DNA of 5,146 nucleotides from a bacterium (GTDB lineage Bacteria > UBA9089 > CG2-30-40-21 > SBAY01), in NCBI GenBank assembly GCA_040757115.1, contig JBFLYA010000265.1, forward strand, positions 1 through 5,146, written 5' to 3'. The stretch's first letter is position 1. Each line of letters starts with the position of its first letter. Positions 1 through 4,971 of this stretch are shown piece after piece. The notes beneath the pieces are model-generated. The model saw nothing but the letters and a program-made list of their open reading frames with translations, was not told where the DNA came from and ran no database searches. The translations under genes were made by a program, and so were the position numbers.

Positions 1-557
1 GGGGGATAAAATATGCTTTCTTTAGGAATTTTTAGCGGTTCTTTAAAGCCTTTCTCAAATTTGCTAAGAATTATGGATGACAAATCAGAAATAGTAATTT
101 TCTCTTTACCTGTCCAAATAGCTAATAGACACCGCGTAGTCAAATCTACTCCTTTAACTTTATCAAAACCATATTCATCAAGAGCTGTATCAAAGACACT
201 AATACTTATATACCAATAAGCAAAAATTTCCGCCCTCATTAAGTGAAAATAGAATTCAAAGATAGAGTTATCATATCTGCTTATAAAGTATCCCCTACAA
301 GCTATAATTATAAATCTACCTTTAAATTTCCAACTTCTAAACTTTTTAGAAATTTTAATTCTTTCTTTATTTACACTTTTAAGGAATTCTTCATATCTCC
401 ATGTATAAATACAACCAAGATAAAATGAGAGGAAATATCTTTTAAACCACTGTAATTTCCACCAAAATGAGGTTCTTAAGAACATCTGGGTTCTTATAAA
501 TCTCCATAATACTAAAAATGGTCTTTCCGACTCTTTAAGATTAAGAAATAATTGCAT
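1..557 (-). CDS. Unrecognised aromatic-rich protein, N-terminal 185 codons (gene runs off left edge)
   Basis: The minus strand is open from ATG 557-555 to the window edge for 185 codons with no stop, in a region where the plus strand gives only short frames. The product is basic and unusually rich in Phe, Tyr and Trp, with clusters such as WRFIRTQMF (18-26), FWWKLQWFKRYF (31-42) and EFYFHLMRAEIFAYWYI (101-117). These look like amphipathic or buried helices rather than clear membrane spans. No signal peptide is obvious. VFDTALDE (121-128) has a D-x-x-x-D spacing loosely like the Asp-rich motif of class I isoprenoid synthases, but I do not recognise the family and assign no function. The start is uncertain: an in-frame TAA lies three codons before the ATG, and the AAGGAGG at 573-579 is 15 nt away, which is long. 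A start at Met25 or a one-base frameshift near the start is possible. The coding frame is much more AT-rich than the neighbouring IS630 element, which suggests resident DNA. Confidence 0.7.
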   Translation of the reverse strand, partial: MQLFLNLKESERPFLVLWRFIRTQMFLRTSFWWKLQWFKRYFLSFYLGCIYTWRYEEFLKSVNKERIKISKKFRSWKFKGRFIIIACRGYFISRYDNSIFEFYFHLMRAEIFAYWYISISVFDTALDEYGFDKVKGVDLTTRCLLAIWTGKEKITISDLSSIILSKFEKGFKEPLKIPKESIFYP

Positions 558-572
558 AAATATTTAATCATT

Positions 573-579
573 CCTCCTT
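573..579 (-). promoter_or_regulatory. Ribosome binding site AAGGAGG with awkward spacing
   Basis: A consensus Shine-Dalgarno AAGGAGG on the minus strand sits 1 nt before an out-of-frame ATG (571-569) and 15 nt before the ATG (557-555) that opens the long frame. The in-frame codon at the best distance (9 nt) is ATA. The site is strong, but which start it serves is unclear. Confidence 0.5.
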
Positions 580-651
580 CTATAGTTTCGTCATTTTTTA
601 ACAACCTTGGCTCATCATATATGTTAGTAAGTAAAGTATGTCTTCGATACT

Positions 652-753
652 TGTCACCCTGAACTTGTTTCAAAGTCTCATAAAACACTTTAGTTAAAGA
701 GGCTTAGATTCATTTATTAAGTAGTAGATGCTGAAAACAAGTTCAGCAGGACA
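652..753. repeat. REP-like inverted repeat with CTGAACTTG core
   Basis: Left arm TGTCACCCTGAACTTGTTT (652-670) is imperfectly complementary to 735-753, which reads TGTCCTGCTGAACTTGTTT on the other strand. About 65 AT-rich bases separate the arms. Words of the type CCTGAACTTGTTTCAGG form dispersed palindromic repeats in many bacterial genomes, so this is probably a short non-autonomous repeat lying between the minus-strand gene and IS-A. It contains no gene. Confidence 0.55.
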
Positions 754-780
754 AAACTATCGTTTCTGGATTAATCCTCA

Positions 781-823
781 CCTGTCCTCAACTTGATTCA
801 GGACGAGGACAGGTTTATTTTTT
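781..823 (+). terminator. Terminator-like hairpin with T tract
   Basis: CCTGTCCTC (781-789) pairs perfectly with GAGGACAGG (805-813), a 9-bp GC-rich stem with a 15-nt loop, followed by TTTATTTTTT (814-823). The shape fits an intrinsic terminator on the plus strand. No plus-strand gene is visible upstream, and the loop (CAACTTGATTCAGG) resembles the REP core at 652-753. It may therefore be another member of that palindrome family, or may simply insulate the leftward gene from IS-A. Confidence 0.45.
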
Positions 824-933
824 GACAATTCTACTTTGAAGGTTGAGATGGAAAAAATTCTAGTGTCGTGTTGAGCAAATTTCGCACCATTTTTACCATT
901 AAGTTTTGGTCGTTTTTTGCCGCTATATTATAT

Positions 934-940
934 AAGGAGG
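934..940 (+). promoter_or_regulatory. Ribosome binding site of IS-A transposase
   Basis: AAGGAGG lies 8 nt before ATG 949-951. This fixes the true transposase start, which continues MRGPKPRTVVISLEQ. Open-frame starts at 917 and 1101 are artefacts of the frameshifts. Confidence 0.85.
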
Positions 941-948
941 TATTGGCA

Positions 949-2069
949 ATGCGAGGACCAAAACCGAGAACAGTTGTTATCTCGTTGGAACAAGTTGAAT
1001 CTCTTAAATAGCACCTTCGTTCCGGCAAAACTCAGTACCGTGTGGCTCGTCGTGCACGTATGTTACTTCATCTTCTCTGAAGAAATGTCCCCTTCGCAAA
1101 TTGGTCAACACATTGATTGCGAGCGGACCACTGTCTCGCGTATCTGCCGGCGATTCGAAAAACGTGGTCTTGACGCCTTACACGATGCTCCACGGTTGGG
1201 TGCTCCCCGCCGTTTTTCCCCCCTTGCAGAGAGCACAGATTCAGGCAATTGTTTGTGCACCCCCTGCTGACTACAACCTCAATATTATACACTGGTCTGT
1301 CCGGGATCTGGCTACGACTATTGTTGAGAAAAATGTTGTTACATCCATTCATTACAGCACAGTATGTCTCATTCTCCAAGCCTCTGAATTCCAACCACAC
1401 CGCTCCCGCTACTGGATGACCAGTATGGACCCAGAATTTGTCTCCAAATCAGCCAAGGTGCTTTGGTGCTACGAACGGGCTAAATCTCTCGCCAATAAAG
1501 GAGAGGCAGTCCTCTGCGTAGATGAGAAACCCGCCCTCCAAGTGTTTGAACGTGCCGCCCCCACTATCCCCATCTCCCCAAGACATATTGAACGTCAGGA
1601 GTTCCATTATATCCGCCATGGTACCGTGAATTGGTTTGCAGCTCTTAGAGTCCATGATGGCAAAGCATGGGGGAACGCCCTCAAGTCCAATAACCACCAG
1701 TACTTTCTCGAGGCAATGGATCGTTTGTTGTATGAGCACCGTGACTGGTCTCGAATTCATGTCATCATGGATAATGGCCCAAGTCATATCCATCATGAAG
1801 TTTCTGAGTGGGTACAACAGCAAGGAAGACGCATACGCCTTCTCTATTTTCCCACTCACGCTTCGTGGTTGAATCAAGCCGAGATTCTCCTCCATGTCTT
1901 CGCATCGAAATACATTAGAAGAAGCTCATGGGACAGCCCAGAAACGTTTGTTGACCATCTTTATAAAAGTAACGATGAGTACAATCAGCGGCTCGCAGAA
2001 CCATTTAATTAGTCGTTTACTCGTCACAAAATGCGTGACTGGTATTGTTGCAAAATTTCTTCAACTTGA
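949..2069 (+). pseudogene. IS630-family transposase pseudogene (two stops, two frameshifts)
   Basis: Encodes the DDE transposase of IS-A, which would cut and paste the element at TA sites. Frame 1 runs from ATG 949 to about 1075, including an in-frame TAG at 1009 in a context where Gln (CAG) is likely. Frame 2 then carries the helix-turn-helix region (SEEMSPSQIGQHIDCERTTV, then RICRRFEKRGLDALHD) to about 1223. Frame 3 carries the catalytic domain. The two shifts lie in a CT-rich run (1071-1078) and in the T5C6 run at 1213-1223. The catalytic residues are all present: Asp in CVDEKP (1521), Asp in IMDNGPSH (1770) and Glu in SWLNQAEI (1881), with 36 residues between the second Asp and the Glu, as in IS630. 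A last nonsense codon, TAG 2010, follows AEPFN where Trp is expected. The frame then continues SFTRHKMRDW to TGA 2067, just inside the terminal repeat. Read through, the protein would be about 373 residues, normal for the family. The homopolymer shift could be a sequencing error, but four lesions together indicate decay. Confidence 0.9.
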
Positions 2070-2074
2070 CACTA

Positions 2075-2219
2075 GTGCTCTGTCGCCATTCAAATGATTG
2101 ATTGGCCGTTGTCCCCGCTGGCGGGGGTAGGGGGGTGGATTCTTCTATTTCAGATTTCATATTCCACCCCCTTAATCCCCCCGCCAGCGGGGGACATCAA
2201 TTGAGTAGCGACAGAGCAC
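2075..2219. mobile_element. 145-bp MITE with IS-B-type (IS630-like) ends and GC-rich hairpin
   Basis: Ends GTGCTCTGTCGC at 2075-2086 and its complement at 2208-2219 are perfect 12-bp inverted repeats, flanked by TA at 2073-2074 and 2220-2221. The right end read inward matches the end of the IS-B element at 4972 for 24 of 25 bases, including the remains of that transposase's stop region. The MITE therefore looks like an internally deleted IS-B relative that needs IS-B transposase in trans. Inside is a long hairpin: CCCCGCTGGCGGGGG (2113-2127) pairs with 2178-2192, extended by GGGGTGGA/TCCACCCC-type pairing (to about 2140 and 2162). Each arm is itself a small palindrome. It has no coding capacity. 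The hairpin could stop transcription leaving IS-A, although no T tract follows it. Confidence 0.85.
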
Positions 2220-2221
2220 TA

Positions 2222-2233
2222 GTGTCGTGTTGA
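2222..2233. repeat. IS-A-type terminal repeat fragment (left end of unit 2222-4969)
   Basis: GTGTCGTGTTGA is identical to the first 12 bases of IS-A and directly follows the TA at 2220-2221. Similarity stops after 12 bases. Its exact inverted partner is at 4958-4969, also next to a TA. The two could be the ends of one old IS630-type unit into which IS-C was placed. Confidence 0.6.
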
Positions 2234-2262
2234 CTATACTGGACACTGCCATTAACTGAGAT

Positions 2263-2413
2263 ATTTAGGGACGGATCATTTTCATCGTTTTTCCTGTAAT
2301 TTCTTTTGAAAATTAGAAATTGGAAATTAGGTCTTCACTTCTTTCCCCAATTTCTAATTTCATATCCATTTTTAACCGCAAGCTTTCATGCTAAAGTGAA
2401 CCGTCTCTAAAAT
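2263..2413. repeat. Nested inverted repeats (GGGACGG-type ends, inner AATTAGAAATT hairpin)
   Basis: The outer arms ATTTAGGGACGGATCA (2263-2278) and, on the other strand, ATTTTAGAGACGGTTCA (2397-2413) match at 14 of 16 positions with one bulge. Inside, TGAAAATTAGAAATTGG (2307-2323) pairs with CCAATTTCTAATTTCA (2347-2362), with one extra A in the left arm. The size (about 150 bp) and shape suit a MITE or REP-type palindrome. No target duplication could be defined. GGGACGGTTC-type ends recur in dispersed bacterial repeats, but I cannot name the family. There is no coding. Confidence 0.5.
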
Positions 2414-2427
2414 CGCAATTTGTAACG

Positions 2428-2475
2428 GTGTTGAGTATAAATTTCGCACGAATTTTTACTAAAGTTTTGGTTCGC
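2428..2475 (+). repeat. Diverged relic of an IS630-type left end
   Basis: The stretch beginning GTGTTGAGTATAAATTTCGC and continuing with AAGTTTTGGTTCG aligns, with small gaps, to the IS-A left end and leader at 868-912 (GTGTTGAGCAAATTTCGC, AAGTTTTGGTCG). A purine-rich AAAGGAG at 2509-2515 even resembles the transposase RBS, but no transposase reading frame follows. It looks like the stump of another, older IS630 copy. Confidence 0.55.
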
Positions 2476-2736
2476 AAAATCCGATAATAATAATAGAGAA
2501 ACATTTTTAAAGGAGAGCTCTCTCAACATCTCCAGAGCTCGGATTTGACTAGGGTTTAAAACCAACCATTTTTTATCTTCCCCCCAATTTTTACCATCAC
2601 AACATCACCAATTCCTGATTTATTCCAGGGCTGGCACCATTTTTTTCTTGACTTTCTCCCATTTTTTTGTTTTGCTTATTTGTATATTAGCTATTAACAA
2701 CTAAACAAAATTAAAAAACATGGGAGGTGTATTTTT
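2476..2736. other. Non-coding stretch: probable IS-C 5' leader and left flank
   Basis: No credible gene on either strand. It contains the small palindromes GAGAGCTCTC (2514-2523) and GGTTTAAAACC (2554-2564), and a T-rich run (2640-2680) before the IS-C start codon. The left boundary of IS-C must lie here or slightly upstream. I compared this stretch with the complement of 4592-4800 and found no convincing terminal inverted repeat, so the boundary is not called. No convincing promoter was seen. Confidence 0.4.
2722..2727 (+). promoter_or_regulatory. Ribosome binding site of IS-C transposase
   Basis: GGGAGG (continuing GGGAGGTG) lies 9 nt before ATG 2737-2739 and supports that start for the transposase. 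Confidence 0.8.
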
Positions 2737-3552
2737 ATGTTGCCAGCCCTTCGCTCACATAAAAAATATAAAAAATTTGTCAAAAAACATATAAAAAATC
2801 TCCAACTATCAGAAAAAGATAACGAAGTTTGCGAAAAACTAAAACTCCTTAATCTGGAGCCTCTCCGCCCAATAGTTGAACCTCTATACAGTCCTTCAAA
2901 AGGTTCTACGGCCAGAGCTCCTGAAGACATCCTCCGCTCTTTTGTAGGAATGTCCCTTTATGATTTCATTTCCATTGACCACTGGTATGATTTCCTCTCT
3001 GATAAGAAAAATATCGCCTCTGTCTATATTATAGGACAATCTCCTAATACCCTTATTAGCGTAGGAACACATTATCACTTTATTGATCGACTTTGGCAAA
3101 ATACCTCCAAAACAGAACAAATAGTCAATCTAAAGAACAAAAAGAAAAAATCCGTCAAATCACACAAAAATAAAGATGAAGAGGACATAGAAACGTTGAG
3201 AAAAAAACACCATCATATCTTGGCAAAAATCGAAGAAAGAATCAAAACCCGTTATCCTGACCCCTCTATCGTCCCAATGGACAAAAGACATGAAGCTGTC
3301 ATAGATGCTATATTCCACACAATTGCTGTCCAACCTTCCATTGAAAAAGGTCTGGTGGCTGACAATCAATTCAATGGTGATAGCACTAAAGTAGCAACTT
3401 TCGCTAACCCAAACGGACATAAAGTCTGTTTCGGCAAAGATAATTGCCACTGCCCATGTAAAAAATGCAAAGAAGGTAATTGTGACTGCTCTAAAGAAAA
3501 ATGCTCCTGCAACGGAACTTCCCCCAGAAAACAAACAAAAATTTCGAGCTAA
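2737..3552 (+). CDS. IS-C transposase, N-terminal fragment (271 codons)
   Basis: This is the reading frame as it now stands. Residues 1-258 are genuine transposase, with the DUF772-like region, the first catalytic Asp at 215 and the start of the Cys-rich segment. The last 13 codons (NGTSPRKQTKISS; only the first base of the Asn codon is ancestral) come from the inserted element. It lacks the second Asp and the Glu, so it cannot catalyse transposition. It keeps its own RBS and could still be translated, possibly as a DNA-binding fragment. Confidence 0.75.
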   Translation: MLPALRSHKKYKKFVKKHIKNLQLSEKDNEVCEKLKLLNLEPLRPIVEPLYSPSKGSTARAPEDILRSFVGMSLYDFISIDHWYDFLSDKKNIASVYIIGQSPNTLISVGTHYHFIDRLWQNTSKTEQIVNLKNKKKKSVKSHKNKDEEDIETLRKKHHHILAKIEERIKTRYPDPSIVPMDKRHEAVIDAIFHTIAVQPSIEKGLVADNQFNGDSTKVATFANPNGHKVCFGKDNCHCPCKKCKEGNCDCSKEKCSCNGTSPRKQTKISS

Positions 3553-3798
3553 CCTATTGTTAATTAAGGAGATATGTTGAAAGTGATTTTGAGACTTTCG
3601 TAGCTACAATTGAACAGACAAGTTTATTTCTAATCCTTCATAAAAAATATTATCTCATAAATTGTAAGAATTGTCAAGTATTTTTTTTAAATATTAAAAA
3701 TATTCGTAGGCACACTTTTAAAATATATTTTGGTCGTATCCTCTTGATACTCATAAACTTAAATTTACTTTTTAGATGATTTTTAGGGGGAAGTTCCG
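3513..3798. mobile_element. 286-bp MITE-like insertion inside the IS-C transposase
   Basis: CGGAACTTCCCCC (3513-3525) and its exact complement (3786-3798) form 13-bp perfect terminal inverted repeats, flanked by the direct repeat CTGCAA (3507-3512 and 3799-3804), a 6-bp target duplication. Removing 292 bp restores the transposase frame exactly. The interior is strongly AT-rich with no gene. It holds a small hairpin GAAAGT/ACTTTC (3579-3599), a GTAGCTAC palindrome (3600-3607), and an AAGGAG before a 9-codon frame at 3574-3603 that is unlikely to be meaningful. The ends do not resemble IS-A or IS-B, and the 6-bp duplication excludes a TA-targeting transposase. The mobilising family is unknown to me and no autonomous partner lies in the window. 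Confidence 0.85.
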
Positions 3799-4591
3799 CT
3801 GCAATTATAGAAAATTACACGATCCTGATGCCGCCTGGGGTTATGACTCTTACCATGACCGCTTTGTTTATGGTCACAGTATCCACCTACTCTCTGATAG
3901 TAAAAATGATTTACCTGTTCTAATTAAACTTACCCCCGCTAACCGCCATGATAGCGTCATTACTCCTCTTCTCCTCTTTAGCGCCAAAAACATCCATCAA
4001 TACTCATTTACAAATGCAGCTTTTGATACCGCAAGCGATAATTACCCTACTTACAGACTCGCAACTGACTACTGGAAAATTAACTTATTCATCCCTCTTA
4101 GAGAAACGACTAAGTCCTCGCAGATTAAATTACCTCGTTCTATAATCAAATTCACCGATAAAGGCACTCCTGTCTGCCTTAATAATATGGAGATGTATTG
4201 CTGGGGGTTCTGTAAGGACAGATCCAGAATTAAATGGCGTTGTCTCCTTGTAGCCTTGAAATCTACTCCCGATCTAAAATCCTGCCCTCATCATCTACAA
4301 TGTTCCACATCTGATTATGGGAGAGTAGTTTTTACTAAACCAGAATGGGATTATCGCCTCTTTACTCCTATCCCAAGAGAAACTCCTTTATGGGAAAAAT
4401 ATTATGATGAACGGTCAGGTTGTGAACGACTAAACAAACGACTGACTAAAGACTACAAATTGGATGAGATAAAAACTACTGGGACTAAACGATGGTTCTT
4501 CCGAGCAACAATAGCATCTATTTGTATCCACATAGATGCTTGGTGGACACAACTCAATAGGGAAAAATCTAACACACAACTAAAAGAGTGA
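3776..4591 (+). CDS. IS-C transposase, C-terminal fragment (271 codons)
   Basis: The frame opens at ATG 3776, directly after TAG 3773. Its first nine codons (MIFRGKFRC) lie in the right end of the insertion and the duplicated target. Genuine transposase begins at Asn10 (NYRKLHDPDAAWGYDSY). It carries the second Asp region (FDTASDN, residues 84-88) and the catalytic Glu (GCERLNKR, residue 217), followed by KRWFFRATIASICIHIDAW near the C-terminus. No RBS precedes the ATG beyond a weak AT-rich leader, so translation as a separate protein is doubtful. Confidence 0.75.
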   Translation: MIFRGKFRCNYRKLHDPDAAWGYDSYHDRFVYGHSIHLLSDSKNDLPVLIKLTPANRHDSVITPLLLFSAKNIHQYSFTNAAFDTASDNYPTYRLATDYWKINLFIPLRETTKSSQIKLPRSIIKFTDKGTPVCLNNMEMYCWGFCKDRSRIKWRCLLVALKSTPDLKSCPHHLQCSTSDYGRVVFTKPEWDYRLFTPIPRETPLWEKYYDERSGCERLNKRLTKDYKLDEIKTTGTKRWFFRATIASICIHIDAWWTQLNREKSNTQLKE

Positions 4592-4938
4592 ACCTCCAAA
4601 AGAATATCTCCTAATATTTTTTTCTGAAAAACACCTTCCTTTTACCTACAAGGGAATAATGCGCCCTTTTAACCCCAAAAAATCTCCCTTCTGGGTTGTC
4701 AAAGAACCTTTTTCTTCCCAAACTACTTTTCGCTCTCTCCTAATATATTGTTATCAACCTTACCTATCCATTTGTTGAGAAAGCTCAATAATCTAAAAAA
4801 GGTTACGGGTTATGGTTAGGAAACCCGTCTGGAAGTTAGGTTAGGAGGTTGGTGAAAGAGAAAGCCTGACTTCTTAACCCCTAAACCAAACTGGCATCTT
4901 AACCCTTTTACCAAAAATCCCTTAAGTGATACTCTCTG
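4592..4938. other. Non-coding region downstream of IS-C with imperfect palindromes
   Basis: No credible gene. It holds an ACGGGTT/AACCCGT hairpin (4805-4811 with 4822-4828, 10-nt loop). It also holds a larger imperfect inverted repeat in which the GGTTAGG-rich stretch 4807-4850 is roughly complementary to the CTTAACCC-rich stretch 4873-4915. Smaller stems are AAGGG/CCCTT (4650-4668) and TTGAG/CTCAA (4774-4787). The 3' boundary of IS-C lies in this interval but could not be placed. The small stems are too weak to call terminators. Confidence 0.4.
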
Positions 4939-4969
4939 AAAATGTTGCGAAATTTGCTCAACACGACAC
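4939..4969 (-). repeat. Inverted copy of the IS-A left end
   Basis: Together with the TA at 4970-4971, the reverse complement of 4939-4971 matches 861-893 at 32 of 33 positions (GTGTCGTGTTGAGCAAATTT and onward). It matches the left end of IS-A much better than the IS-A right end does. It is therefore either a solo end of a second IS-A copy or the right end of a TA-flanked unit beginning at 2222. No IS-A transposase remains beside it. Confidence 0.8.
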
Positions 4970-4971
4970 TA

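Larger units (their letters stand above)
863..2072 (+). mobile_element. IS630-family insertion sequence (IS-A), complete but inactivated
   Basis: A 1210-bp element bounded by imperfect terminal inverted repeats. The left end GTGTCGTGTTGAGCAAATTT and the complement of the right end GTGTCAAGTTGAAGAAATTT agree at most positions over about 24 bp. It is flanked on each side by TA (861-862, 2073-2074), the target and duplication used by the IS630/Tc1/mariner superfamily. Size, ends and the single transposase gene all fit IS630. The right TA is shared with the next element. It is visibly more GC-rich than the DNA to its left, consistent with arrival by transfer. The transposase is broken at four places, so it could move only if supplied with transposase in trans. 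Confidence 0.9.
2737..4591 (+). pseudogene. DDE transposase of IS-C (IS4/IS1182-like), interrupted by a 286-bp insertion
   Basis: Two collinear pieces of one transposase, in frames 1 and 2. Joining codon 258 (Cys, 3508-3510) to the sequence after 3803 restores the frame and reads CSCNYRKLHDPDAAWG, giving a 520-codon protein with no other stop or shift. In order: a basic N-terminus; a DUF772-like transposase N-terminal region (APEDILRSFVGMSLYDFISI, then GTHYHFIDRLW, about residues 60-120); a Lys-rich stretch (about 130-150); the first catalytic Asp candidate in GDSTKV (D215); a Cys-rich segment with paired CxC/CxxC motifs (about 230-258), plausibly metal binding; DPDAAWGYDSY; a second Asp in FDTASDN (D333 or D337); and Glu in GCERLNKR (E466). 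The long gap between the second Asp and Glu is typical of IS4-like folds. The Cys-rich segment before DPDA.WG.DSY is a feature I recall from clostridial-type transposases. The family name within the IS4/IS1182/IS5 group is not certain. Confidence 0.85.

Noticed and set aside
13-428. Plus-strand open frames at 13-219 and 243-428
   Set aside because: They lie antisense to the continuous 185-codon minus-strand frame, have low-complexity products and no RBS.
831-1400. Open frames at 831-1028 and 1068-1400 on the minus strand, and the plus-strand starts at 917 and 1101
   Set aside because: The minus-strand frames are shadows of the IS630 transposase. The plus starts are produced by its frameshifts, while the RBS and protein homology fix the true start at 949.
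1009-2012. Reassigned TAG codon (two in-frame TAGs in the IS-A transposase)
   Set aside because: Two frameshifts accompany them, the two TAGs stand at positions likely to be Gln and Trp, and IS-B uses TAG as a normal stop, so ordinary decay is simpler.
3665-3700. Promoter in the MITE (TTGTCA followed by AT-rich DNA) driving the C-terminal transposase fragment
   Set aside because: No -10 box at proper spacing stands out from the generally AT-rich sequence.
3512-3799. Group I/II intron or programmed frameshift in the IS-C transposase
   Set aside because: Inverted ends plus a 6-bp target duplication and no intron-like core or slippery site point to a DNA insertion.
4602-4625. Terminator after the IS-C transposase (AATAT/ATATT stem with T run)
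   Set aside because: The 5-bp all-AT stem is too weak to support a call.
2540-4800. Terminal inverted repeats for IS-C
   Set aside because: By-eye comparison of 2540-2730 with the complement of 4592-4800 gave only short T-rich or G-rich matches, so no boundary is claimed.
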